This document shows, one piece after another, positions 1 to 7,222 of a stretch of DNA of 11,078 nucleotides (position 1 is the first letter of the stretch; each line of letters opens with the position of its first letter). The stretch is from Candidatus Sifarchaeum marinoarchaea (GTDB taxonomy: Archaea > Asgardarchaeota > Sifarchaeia > Borrarchaeales > Borrarchaeaceae). Made by a program: the position numbers and the translations under genes. A model generated the notes under the pieces. The model was not told where the DNA came from. It worked only from the letters and a program-made list of their open reading frames with translations, and ran no database searches. The stretch is from NCBI GenBank assembly GCA_016294985.1, contig JAECRW010000045.1:1-11078 (forward strand), in the 5' to 3' direction.

Positions 1-1
1 T

Positions 2-370
2 CCACCACCGCCACCGCCTACAACTACAGCACCTCCGCCACCCCCACCTCCAATAACAACTGCCCCACCGCCTTATCCAACTCAAATGACTGATGCCCAA
101 CTTATGACAGTTCGTAAAAACGAAGCTCTGAGCGTTATTTTAACTATCATTCTTGCGGGTATTGGTCATCTCTATCTCGGAAAAATCAAACGCGGTCTTG
201 TATTCCTCGTTATAACCATTATTGTTGGATGGATCATCGGCGCAGTACTACTGTTTATACCAACGATTATTTGGTATCTGTACGCGATCTACGATTGCTA
301 CAACTTAACGAAACAATATAATGAAGCACTTTTCAGTCTACGACGCCCACCGCAAGAAGATGAATTCTAA
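2..370 (+). CDS. TM2-domain membrane protein with proline-rich N-terminal segment (5' partial)
   Basis: The reading frame is open from base 2, so the protein starts before the window; the ATG at 86 lies within the frame and is probably internal. The visible 122 residues begin with about 27 residues made mainly of Pro, Thr and Ala (runs of six and seven prolines). A TM2-type domain follows: a charged lead-in (RKNEA), a first hydrophobic helix ending in GIGHLYLG, a short basic turn (KIKRG), then a long hydrophobic stretch running into WYLYAIYDCYN, and a charged tail (QEDEF). TM2 proteins have two membrane helices joined by a short turn, and their role is mostly unknown; proline-rich extensions are common and may bind partners outside the membrane. 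The gene converges on the acyl-CoA synthetase gene at 530. The family call is firm, the function is not known. Confidence 0.8.
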   Translation, partial: PPPPPPTTTAPPPPPPPITTAPPPYPTQMTDAQLMTVRKNEALSVILTIILAGIGHLYLGKIKRGLVFLVITIIVGWIIGAVLLFIPTIIWYLYAIYDCYNLTKQYNEALFSLRRPPQEDEF

Positions 371-389
371 AACATCTTCGTCTCATCAC

Positions 390-431
390 TTTTTTGTCTT
401 TTTTGTTTCCCTTCTTTTTCTCATGCTTTTT
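390..431 (+). terminator. Oligo-T terminator tract of the TM2 gene
   Basis: Four T-runs (390-395, 399-404, 415-419 and 427-431) begin 20 bases after the TM2 stop codon, with no hairpin. This is the usual form of an archaeal intrinsic terminator. The assignment rests on position and composition. Confidence 0.6.
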
Positions 432-478
432 GAAGATTAAAACGCATCTATATTGACTCAATAAATAAATTCAGTGGT

Positions 479-485
479 AAAAAAA
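479..485 (-). terminator. Oligo-T terminator of the beta-alpha acyl-CoA synthetase gene
   Basis: Seven As on the plus strand give a T7 run on the minus strand, about 45 bases after the minus-strand stop codon at 530. With the T-tracts at 390-431 it separates the two convergent genes. Confidence 0.45.
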
Positions 486-529
486 GCGGTATACTTCTGG
501 CAAGCCTAATAGAAAAGAAATGCATTGAA

Positions 530-2653
530 TTATTTGGTGATTTTTCCAGCATATCTTGCCCATTGATATTTTGCAGCTAAAGCTGAAACCGGTGCATCCA
601 TAGTATAAGGATATGCTAAAATTCCTTTTTCCTCAAGATAAAGGGATGCCATCTCCACTTCAACATCTCCTACAAGTGAACACACGATTGGTTTAACTAT
701 GCCTTCTTTTTTTGTCTCATCGACAACTTTTGCGACTACCTCTGCAAAAGCCATAGGTGGGGTTATTAACGTGTGCCAGTAGCCTAAGATAAGAGCATGG
801 ACTCGGCTATCTGTAAGGCCAAGTTTGATAGTATTGTAGTAAGTTTCTGGCGGCTCACCTCCAGTAATATCAATTGGGTTTCCAGAAGCACCAAATGGAG
901 GAATGTGTTCTTTAAACGCTTTATCTAAATCTGCCGGAATCGCCATTAATTTTAAACCGTGATCAGCGCAGGCATCTGCTAGGAGGACTCCACTGCCTCC
1001 GGCACCGGTGATTATGACTACATTTTCACCCTTAGGTGTGGGTAACATTTGAAGTGCTCGTGACCAATCTAAAAGTTCGTATAGGGTTTTAGCCCTAATT
1101 ACACCACATTGCTTAAATGCCGCATCATAGATAGCATCTGTACCAGCAAGTGCGCCAGTATGCGAGGCAGCTGCACGTTCCCCTAATTCAGTTCTTCCCG
1201 CTTTAAGAACAATTATCGGCTTGCTACACTTTTTGGCGGCTTCCATAAACGCCTGTCCGTCTTTGAGGTCTTCAACATGCATTGCTATTACTTCTGTATT
1301 AGAATCCATTGCGAAAAACTCTATAAGGTCATCTTCATCGATATCACATTTGTTCCCTAATCCTACAATAGCTGCGACACCCATGTTTTTACTTCGGCTG
1401 TAGCCAATAATAGACATCCCGATGCCGCCGCTTTGGCTAGATAAGGCCACTTTTCCTTTTAGTGTATAAGGCGTGCAAAATGTAGCACATAACTTCTCTG
1501 GCGTGTAGTAGTAGCCATAAATGTTCGGACCCATTAACCTTACTCTGTGCTTTCTCCCTGCCTCTACGACTTGTCGCTGTAATTCGTGATTTCCAATTTC
1601 AGCGAACCCAGAAGGAATTAGTATTGCACCAGCGACTTTGGCTTGACCTAATTCCTGAATTAAGTTGGGAACAAATTTAGCTGGTATGCAAACAACTCCC
1701 ACATCGACCTGATCTGGCACCTCTGAAATCGTTGGATAAACTTTAAGACCTAAAACTTCATCTGCTTTAGGATGAATTGGATAGATCTTGCCCTGATAAC
1801 CTCCATCTAAAAGATTTTTAACAACGGCATACCCTATCTTTCCCGGTTTAGGAGAAGCACCAACTACTGCTACCGCTTTAGGTCTGAAAACTCTAGTCAT
1901 TTGTGAGACAATTTCCTCAGACGAATATCTGAATCTTTCTTCTGGTTTTTCAGCTGCTAAAGTTGCGCGAGCATCAGCTATTATTGCACCTTGCTCATAG
2001 ACAAAAATAGGATTAAGATCAAGTTCATCAATTTCTGGAAATTCTGTAACAAGTTGAGATACCTTTTCTATAATCGTTGCTATAGCATCGATATCACTTG
2101 CAGGTTCACCTCGAATACCGCGTAATATATCAAATCCTTTGATTTCTTTGATCATTTCTGTTGCGGTTTCTTTGTCAGAAGGAACAATCCTGAACGCAAC
2201 ATCTTTTAGAGCCTCGACAAAAATACCTCCTAGACCGAACATGACGGCCTTTCCAAATTGTTTGTTATTTGTAGCTCCCACGATGACTTCTTTGCCATGA
2301 GGCTTTGCCATCTTCTGAACTAAAACGCCCCAAATATCGGCATCTGACTTATATTTATGTGCCTTATCAATTATTTTCCTGTATGCATCCTTTACTTCAT
2401 CATCTTGACTCAGGCCAAGCATTACTCCCCCAGCATCAGATTTATGGACAATGTCTGGTGAAGCAACCTTCAGTACAACAGGATATCCAATTTTGTTTGC
2501 GATTTGAACCGCGTCATTCTCACTTTTTGCAATGCATCCTTCAACAACTGGAAGCCCAAATGATTTACATAGTTCCTTAGTCTCAAACTCTGTTAAAATA
2601 AATCGCCCTTGATTTATGGCGCTATCAATAACTTCTCTAGCGCTAGACCCCAT
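530..2653 (-). CDS. ADP-forming acyl-CoA (acetyl-CoA) synthetase, fused beta-alpha order
   Basis: The enzyme converts acyl-CoA, ADP and phosphate to the acid, CoA and ATP, the energy-conserving step of archaeal fermentations. The 707-residue protein begins with an ATP-grasp module (about 5-235) holding VVLKVASPDIVHKSDAGG, FGLGGIFVE and LDLNPI. A Rossmann CoA-binding domain (about 255-350, AVAVVGASPKPGKIG) and a ligase part follow, with SQSGGIG and the SHTG motif whose His498 should be the phosphorylated catalytic residue. This order is permuted relative to the alpha-beta copy at 9285. I chose the ATG at 2653: GGTGA lies five bases before it, whereas the frame's more upstream start at 2665 would be a TTG. 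The usual GPNCLG motif reads GPNIYG (about 375-380), so the acyl substrate is uncertain. The gene follows hdrB but has its own TATA box. Confidence 0.88.
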   Translation of the reverse strand: MGSSAREVIDSAINQGRFILTEFETKELCKSFGLPVVEGCIAKSENDAVQIANKIGYPVVLKVASPDIVHKSDAGGVMLGLSQDDEVKDAYRKIIDKAHKYKSDADIWGVLVQKMAKPHGKEVIVGATNNKQFGKAVMFGLGGIFVEALKDVAFRIVPSDKETATEMIKEIKGFDILRGIRGEPASDIDAIATIIEKVSQLVTEFPEIDELDLNPIFVYEQGAIIADARATLAAEKPEERFRYSSEEIVSQMTRVFRPKAVAVVGASPKPGKIGYAVVKNLLDGGYQGKIYPIHPKADEVLGLKVYPTISEVPDQVDVGVVCIPAKFVPNLIQELGQAKVAGAILIPSGFAEIGNHELQRQVVEAGRKHRVRLMGPNIYGYYYTPEKLCATFCTPYTLKGKVALSSQSGGIGMSIIGYSRSKNMGVAAIVGLGNKCDIDEDDLIEFFAMDSNTEVIAMHVEDLKDGQAFMEAAKKCSKPIIVLKAGRTELGERAAASHTGALAGTDAIYDAAFKQCGVIRAKTLYELLDWSRALQMLPTPKGENVVIITGAGGSGVLLADACADHGLKLMAIPADLDKAFKEHIPPFGASGNPIDITGGEPPETYYNTIKLGLTDSRVHALILGYWHTLITPPMAFAEVVAKVVDETKKEGIVKPIVCSLVGDVEVEMASLYLEEKGILAYPYTMDAPVSALAAKYQWARYAGKITK

Positions 2654-2656
2654 AAA

Positions 2657-2698
2657 AGTCACCAAACTGCCTTTATGGGTTACATTTACTTATAAATT
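2657..2698 (-). promoter_or_regulatory. Promoter and ribosome binding site of the beta-alpha synthetase gene
   Basis: On the minus strand a TATA box (TTTATA, 2691-2696, within AAAATTTATAAG) predicts a transcript start near 2668, giving a leader of about 15 bases. GGTGA at 2657-2661 matches the archaeal anti-Shine-Dalgarno sequence and supports the ATG at 2653. A T7 run (2702-2708 region) just upstream could end the hdrCB transcript, so the synthetase is probably transcribed at least partly on its own. Confidence 0.5.
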
Positions 2699-2701
2699 TT
2701 A

Positions 2702-2708
2702 CAAAAAA
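2702..2708 (-). terminator. Oligo-T tract after hdrB
   Basis: Seven consecutive Ts on the minus strand lie about 20 bases after the hdrB stop codon and directly before the next TATA box. An oligo-T terminator is plausible; read-through into the synthetase gene remains possible. Confidence 0.4.
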
Positions 2709-2726
2709 AGTTAGCTTTAAAGAACT

Positions 2727-3611
2727 TTACTGTGGAAAAAGGCGTGCAAGTAATTTCTTAGTTTTAATTCTGTGCATATCAAGCCCTAATTCTTTTGGTT
2801 GGAGTCCCATAGCAAGTCCTAAAAGTTCCATGTAATAAAGAACTGGTATATTGTATTCTTCATCGAACTGTTTCTGAATCTGAAATTGTCCGACATCAAA
2901 TTGGATGAAACAGAAAGGGCATACCGTTGTAATACAATCTGCGCCAACTCTTTTCATCTCAATAAGTTTTTGTCTTGTCATTTTCAATGCAGAATCCATG
3001 TCTATACTACGAATTCCTGTACCGCAACATTCCATTTTCTTCAGATAGGGAATACTTGTAGCGCCCAAAGCTTCAATCAACACATCTAGTGATTGAGGTC
3101 GTTCTGGGTCGTCAAATGCCAAGATTTCACTTGGTCTGACAAGATGGCAACCATAATGGACTGCAACCTTCAGATTCGATAAAGGATGAGTTACGACTTC
3201 CCTGATTTTCTCGGCACCGATATCTTCAAATAATATCTCTACAATGTGGCGGACTTTTATGTTTCCTTTAAACTCTCGATTTATTTGAGAAAGGATGCCA
3301 TTTACTTTATCCTTTAAGGTGGGCTCATGTAACAGTTCATGATTAGTTGTTTTTAGCGTTTCAAAACAACCATTACAGAGAGTTAACATATCATGGCCCA
3401 TTTCTTCTGCTATGGCGATATTCCTTGCGCCTAAGGAAAACCATGTTGTTTGATCAAGCGATTGAATACCGATAGGATCTGGACAGCATCCGGCACCGTT
3501 CAAAGGCAACAATTCTATGTCGAAGGTGGGTAAAACACGTCTAACTGAAGCTTCAAAGTTCTGTAGGCGTAAGGGAATCATGCAACCAAGAAAAAAGCTA
3601 TAGCTTGTCAT
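2727..3611 (-). CDS. hdrB: Heterodisulfide reductase subunit B (HdrB-like), two CCG domains
   Basis: HdrB carries two noncubane 4Fe-4S clusters that reduce a disulfide (CoM-S-S-CoB in methanogens) with electrons from HdrC. The 294-residue length is normal. Both CCG cysteine sets are complete: Cys10, Cys42-Cys43, Cys79 and Cys82, then Cys155, Cys195-Cys196, Cys231 and Cys234. The spacings (31 and 35 residues in the first set, 39 and 34 in the second) fit the family pattern. The start overlaps the hdrC stop as ATGA, with a GAGGAAG-like site upstream inside hdrC, so translation is probably coupled. No hdrA, mvhD or other electron donor gene is visible in the window. In an organism without methanogenesis the substrate need not be CoM-S-S-CoB; another thiol/disulfide pair is possible. 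Confidence 0.9.
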   Translation of the reverse strand: MTSYSFFLGCMIPLRLQNFEASVRRVLPTFDIELLPLNGAGCCPDPIGIQSLDQTTWFSLGARNIAIAEEMGHDMLTLCNGCFETLKTTNHELLHEPTLKDKVNGILSQINREFKGNIKVRHIVEILFEDIGAEKIREVVTHPLSNLKVAVHYGCHLVRPSEILAFDDPERPQSLDVLIEALGATSIPYLKKMECCGTGIRSIDMDSALKMTRQKLIEMKRVGADCITTVCPFCFIQFDVGQFQIQKQFDEEYNIPVLYYMELLGLAMGLQPKELGLDMHRIKTKKLLARLFPQ

Positions 3612-4105
3612 TGTTTCTCTTCTTCCTCATCCTTTTGTTCTTTGAGAGTCGTACCATTAAATTCAAGTTTTTTATCAATACCTGTTAGTTCCATTATCTT
3701 TTGAATTTCATCAACGTTGACCTCAGGAAATTCTGGAAGTCCTAGTTTTTTTCTTCTTCTTTCTATAGGAGATGATAATGCAACAGTGGTTCCTGTTGTG
3801 AAAATTTGCATTGCTTCCTCTTTAAGACCAGCTGGAAACTTGCCATTTGAAGTAGCTACGTTCTTTAACTGAAAAAGAACTTCTGCAGGATAAACTAATT
3901 CTGGACAGCGTTCGACACATGCATGGCAAGCAGTACAAAGCCAGATCACATCATCTGACACTACTCTCTCTGTGCTTCCAAGAAGCATGTAGGCAATTAA
4001 CTTCCGAGGATTAAATGTACCGGTAATTTTAGCAGAGGGACATGCACCAGTACAAGTGCCGCATTGATAGCAGCGCTTAATTAGTACTTCGTAATCTTCT
4101 GGCAT
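3608..4105 (-). CDS. hdrC: Heterodisulfide reductase subunit C (HdrC-like ferredoxin)
   Basis: HdrC is a cytoplasmic two-cluster ferredoxin that passes electrons from HdrA to HdrB. The 165-residue protein has two full 4Fe-4S motifs: CYQCGTCTGACP (Cys12, 15, 18, 22) and CTACHACVERCP (Cys57, 60, 63, 67), with FNPRKLI between them as is typical of HdrC. The C-terminal tail is highly charged and ends in a Glu/Lys-rich stretch (KEQKDEEEEKQ). The ATG at 4105 is preceded by a purine-rich GAGAGAAGAG site. It is the first gene of an hdrC-hdrB unit, and its stop overlaps the hdrB start by four bases. The absence of a neighbouring hdrA means the electron donor must be encoded elsewhere. Confidence 0.9.
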   Translation of the reverse strand: MPEDYEVLIKRCYQCGTCTGACPSAKITGTFNPRKLIAYMLLGSTERVVSDDVIWLCTACHACVERCPELVYPAEVLFQLKNVATSNGKFPAGLKEEAMQIFTTGTTVALSSPIERRRKKLGLPEFPEVNVDEIQKIMELTGIDKKLEFNGTTLKEQKDEEEEKQ

Positions 4106-4381
4106 TTCTCTTCTCTCTCGTTCGGTAAATTAATTTTGAAATGTTTGGCTAAATACCTATGTTATTCTTCACGAATTTAGGTATGTGAGTTTCTATAGAG
4201 GCATAGTAGATAGTGGGGATTACAAGGTATGAACTTTATATAAAAAAGTAGCCATAAAGAGCTTTAATAGAGCATCATTCAAATCAAATGTCCTAAAAAG
4301 GAGGCGCGAGTTAATACTTGTTTATCTTATGAAATTTTATTTTGATACCATTAAGATCGACCGCACAGCAGAGGGATGTAA
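4106..4381. promoter_or_regulatory. Divergent promoter region between hdrC and pgk
   Basis: This 276-base gap has no convincing gene. For pgk (+), the best TATA box is TTTATATAA at 4235-4243, predicting a start near 4265 and a leader of about 115 bases; TTTTATTTT at 4335-4343 would instead give a leader under 20 bases. For hdrC (-), AAAATTAATTTA (about 4127-4138) could be the TATA box of a nearly leaderless transcript. An inverted repeat, ATACCTA (4153-4159) and TAGGTAT (4178-4184), lies between the two promoters and may be an operator. A strong Shine-Dalgarno-like AAGGAGG (4298-4304) has no matching start codon. The pgk ribosome site is GAGGG, six bases before the ATG. Confidence 0.4.
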
Positions 4382-5620
4382 ATGGAAAATGTTAAATCAA
4401 TTGATGATCTCGAAGTGAAAGGAAAAAGAGTTTTAGTTAGAGTTGACTTTAACTCTCCTATTGATCCAGCTACTGGGAAAATTCAGGATGATACACGAAT
4501 CAGACGTCACGCAAGAACTATTCAGAATTTAGCCGAACGTGGTGCAAAAGTAATTGTAATGGCGCATCAAGGTAGACCTGGAGACACAGACTTTACAAGC
4601 CTTGAACAGCACGCCGAAGTGCTTGGTAAAGTGCTAGAACGCCCTGTTAAATTTGTAAATAGTATATTTGACAAAGCTGCGAGAGATGAAATTAGCAAAT
4701 TAAATGACGGGGATATTCTTGTCCTTGAGAACACTCGTTTTTATTCAGAAGAGGTTATTGAACGCCCTGTTGAGGAACAAGCAAAGACTGAAATGGTACA
4801 ACAATTAGCACCATTACTTGATGCCTACGTTAATGATGCTTTCTCAGCTGCACATAGGTCACAACCCTCGCTAGTAGGTTTCATTGCAGTCTTACCTTCG
4901 GCGGTCGGATATGTTATGAAAGCTGAACTTGATGCGTTGATGAAAGCTGCGGGTAGTTCCGCACAAAAGCCTTGTGTTTACGTGCTAGGTGGAGCAAAAC
5001 CAAAAGATACGCTAAAAGTGATAGAGTATGTTTTAGAGCAAAATATTGCAAGTACTATTCTGGCTTCTGGTGTAATGGGCAATCTATTCCTATTAGCGAA
5101 AGGTTTTGATATCGGAGATGCCTATCTGAACTTCCTCTCTGAGAAAGGATATCTAAAGGTCATGGAAAAAGCAAAAGAAGTGCTAAACAGGTTCGAAGAC
5201 AGAATTGAGTTGCCAGAGGATCTTGCTATAGAAGAAAATGGACAGCGTGTAGAAGTTTCTCTGGATGAGTTGCCATTATCCGCGGTTCCATGCGATATCG
5301 GCAAAAGAACTATTGATAAATTCTCAAAAGTCATAAACAACGCTAAAACAATTGTTTGTAACGGCAGTCCAGGACAATATGAAAAGGAAACTTTTGCCGT
5401 AGGAACTAAAGAAGTATTTTCTTCCATCGCTGAAAGCACAGATAAAGGAGCGTTTTCGGTAGCTGGAGGCGGTCATACAATTGCTGGCTTGAATAAATAT
5501 GGCTTACTCAATAAGATTTCTTTTGTTTCAACATCAGGAAAGGCAATGTTACTACTTTTAATGGGTGAACACAAAAAATTGGTTGTTATTGAAGCGTTTA
5601 AAGCATATAGTCAGTCCTGA
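4382..5620 (+). CDS. pgk: Phosphoglycerate kinase, archaeal type
   Basis: Pgk interconverts 1,3-bisphosphoglycerate plus ADP with 3-phosphoglycerate plus ATP, in the cytoplasm, in glycolysis or gluconeogenesis. The 412-residue length is normal. The N-terminal substrate-binding domain shows RVDFNSP (20-26), HQGRPG (62-67), ENTRF (116-120) and NDAFSAAHR (151-159). The C-terminal nucleotide-binding domain shows LGGAKPKDT (202-210), NGSPGQYE (about 327) and GGGHT (about 362), where the archaeal form has His in place of the GGGDT of bacteria. GAGGG precedes the ATG by six bases. It is the only complete plus-strand gene in the window, a single-gene unit flanked by divergent hdrCB and the convergent flavoprotein gene. 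The identification is firm. Confidence 0.96.
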   Translation: MENVKSIDDLEVKGKRVLVRVDFNSPIDPATGKIQDDTRIRRHARTIQNLAERGAKVIVMAHQGRPGDTDFTSLEQHAEVLGKVLERPVKFVNSIFDKAARDEISKLNDGDILVLENTRFYSEEVIERPVEEQAKTEMVQQLAPLLDAYVNDAFSAAHRSQPSLVGFIAVLPSAVGYVMKAELDALMKAAGSSAQKPCVYVLGGAKPKDTLKVIEYVLEQNIASTILASGVMGNLFLLAKGFDIGDAYLNFLSEKGYLKVMEKAKEVLNRFEDRIELPEDLAIEENGQRVEVSLDELPLSAVPCDIGKRTIDKFSKVINNAKTIVCNGSPGQYEKETFAVGTKEVFSSIAESTDKGAFSVAGGGHTIAGLNKYGLLNKISFVSTSGKAMLLLLMGEHKKLVVIEAFKAYSQS

Positions 5621-5624
5621 CAGC

Positions 5625-5656
5625 ATTTTATTTTTTAATAAGAAAGATAAAAAATA
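5625..5656. terminator. Bidirectional oligo-T terminator between pgk and the flavoprotein gene
   Basis: Only 50 bases separate the two convergent stop codons. On the plus strand TTTTATTTTTT starts a few bases after the pgk stop. On the minus strand a T6 run near 5654-5649 follows the flavoprotein stop at 5671. Each serves as a hairpin-free archaeal terminator for its gene. Confidence 0.5.
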
Positions 5657-5670
5657 CAACGTGAGTAATT

Positions 5671-7011
5671 TCATAGCTTTTTAGCAGCTAATTCAGCAGC
5701 TAAGCATATAGTTTCCAAGGTATCCGCAATTGGGGGTGCATAGCACGTATCTACTTTGGCAAGCTCATTTACTGTCATATGACTCTGGATAGCAGTAGCA
5801 ACCATATTAACCCTATGTCCAACGTCCTCACGTGCTACTATTTGCGCTCCTATTACCCTGCCATCATCTTTTCTTGCCAGAACCTTTACTTTTACTTTAG
5901 AGCCTCCAGGGAAATAGTGCGGTTTTGTATGACCTGTCATCTTTCCAATGACTACGTCAATGTTAGCTCTATCAGCGGCCCACTTTGTTAAACCAGTTGC
6001 CCCGATTTCTAAGCCGTGTATCTTTGTCACAGAAGACATGAGTACACCAGGAAAGATATCTCGTTTTCCCGCAGCGTTTCGTCCCGCCACAAGCCCTTGA
6101 CGAGTGGCTGTTGTTCCTAATTGAGAAAGTACATATTCACCTGTGATCAAGTGTTTACATTCCACACAATCGCCAACCGCGTATATGTCGGGAATGCTTG
6201 TTTCCATGTGTTCATTGACTTGTATGCCTTTTCCAATGTTTATACCCGCATTTCTTGCCAACTCAACATCTGCACGGACTCCAGTAGCATTGATTACGAA
6301 ATCTGTATGAAATGTATCACCATCTACACATACTCCTATAACTTCATCCTCCTCAGTGCCCAATATTTCATCACAACCAGCGCCAGTAATGATATCAATT
6401 CCCAGTTCTGTCAGTTCTTTTGTTACATCCTTGGCCATGTCTTTGTCTAGCACTAGTGGTAAAATATAAGGTAGCATTTCAACGATAATGACTTCAAGTC
6501 CTCTTTCTCGCAAGGCAACCGCGATTTCAAGACCAATCAGTCCTGCCCCAATGATAACAACTCTTTTTGAGTTCTCAGCCCTTTTTTCGATTAGTAAACC
6601 ATCTTCAATTGTCCTTAAAGGCAAAACTCCCTTTATATCAATTCCAGGGATAGGAGGACAAAATATTTTTGCACCGGTAGCTAAAATTAGCGAGTCATAT
6701 TCAATCGTTGATTCAGTTCCATTCTTATCCATTGCTACAAGAAATTTGCCTTTAGTCTCTATTTCAGTTACTGTTGTTTCAAGCCTGAGGTCTATCTTTG
6801 ACATTTTAAAGAAATTATGACCATAAACAGTTAATTCTTCATAATTTGGAATTTCTTTTCCAATAACAAAGGGTAAGCCGCACCTGCTATAGCCAATTCT
6901 CTTATGTTTATCAATTAGCGTTATTTCAGCCTTTCGATCCGTTTTTCTGGCAAAGGATGCAGCACTACTTCCAGCCGCTCCGCCACCAACTATAACTATT
7001 TTTCGTGTCAT
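5671..7011 (-). CDS. CoA-disulfide reductase / NADH oxidase-type FAD-dependent oxidoreductase
   Basis: This class uses NAD(P)H to reduce CoA disulfide, polysulfide/sulfur or oxygen through one redox cysteine. The 446 residues match the usual length. Visible motifs are the FAD-binding VGGGAAG (8-14), the single active-site cysteine in YSRCGLPFVI (Cys44), ATGAK (111-115), the NAD(P)-binding GAGLIG (155-160), the second FAD motif YAVGDCVE, and a C-terminal CYAPP segment (about 423-427) carrying the tyrosine expected in the CoA-disulfide reductase active site. GAGGAAG precedes the ATG. The window also encodes two CoA-ligating enzymes and HdrBC, so a role in keeping CoA or another thiol reduced is attractive, but a water-forming NADH oxidase or a polysulfide reductase cannot be excluded from motifs alone. 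Confidence 0.85.
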   Translation of the reverse strand: MTRKIVIVGGGAAGSSAASFARKTDRKAEITLIDKHKRIGYSRCGLPFVIGKEIPNYEELTVYGHNFFKMSKIDLRLETTVTEIETKGKFLVAMDKNGTESTIEYDSLILATGAKIFCPPIPGIDIKGVLPLRTIEDGLLIEKRAENSKRVVIIGAGLIGLEIAVALRERGLEVIIVEMLPYILPLVLDKDMAKDVTKELTELGIDIITGAGCDEILGTEEDEVIGVCVDGDTFHTDFVINATGVRADVELARNAGINIGKGIQVNEHMETSIPDIYAVGDCVECKHLITGEYVLSQLGTTATRQGLVAGRNAAGKRDIFPGVLMSSVTKIHGLEIGATGLTKWAADRANIDVVIGKMTGHTKPHYFPGGSKVKVKVLARKDDGRVIGAQIVAREDVGHRVNMVATAIQSHMTVNELAKVDTCYAPPIADTLETICLAAELAAKKL

Positions 7012-7093
7012 TAATCTTCCTCTAGTGATTATTTACAGAACGCTATCTTACTTCCTCAAAGCCCATCATTTAACTAAACCTGCGGGAAGACCT

Positions 7094-7107
7094 CTATCTT
7101 CAGATAG
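7094..7107. repeat. 14-base palindrome upstream of the flavoprotein gene
   Basis: CTATCTTCAGATAG has six-base arms around a two-base centre and lies about 85 bases before the flavoprotein ATG. This is a place where a dimeric repressor or activator could bind. No clear TATA box fixes the promoter here, so its role is a guess. Confidence 0.3.
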
Positions 7108-7166
7108 GGCAATCAATTCCTACTAACAGCTATACAGTTCTCTTAAATGCATTTGCATCATATCAA

Positions 7167-7199
7167 ATGAAAAATAAATGAAAAATAAATGAAAAATAA
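7167..7199 (-). terminator. Triple tandem T-rich repeat, probable gcvH terminator
   Basis: Three perfect head-to-tail copies of ATGAAAAATAA (plus strand: 7167-7177, 7178-7188, 7189-7199) read on the minus strand as TTATTTTTCAT three times. They follow the gcvH stop codon by about 25 bases, so they give three T5 tracts where an archaeal terminator is expected. Confidence 0.5.
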
Positions 7200-7222
7200 A
7201 AAGACAAATGAAACCTAAAGGA

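Noticed and set aside
1..85. C-rich CCACCN repeats as a CRISPR array or other DNA repeat
   Set aside because: The repeats follow codon phase for Pro, Thr and Ala in an open frame and have no spacer pattern.
86..370. TM2 protein starting at the ATG at 86
   Set aside because: The frame is open to base 2 with a proline-rich sequence typical of TM2 proteins, and there is no ribosome site before the ATG.
4329..4415. 29-codon plus-strand frame running into pgk
   Set aside because: It overlaps the pgk start in another frame, resembles nothing and has its Shine-Dalgarno-like site 24 bases away, too far.
6121..6450. Plus-strand frames opposite the flavoprotein and other genes
   Set aside because: They are antisense to well-conserved coding sequence, resemble no family and have no ribosome sites.
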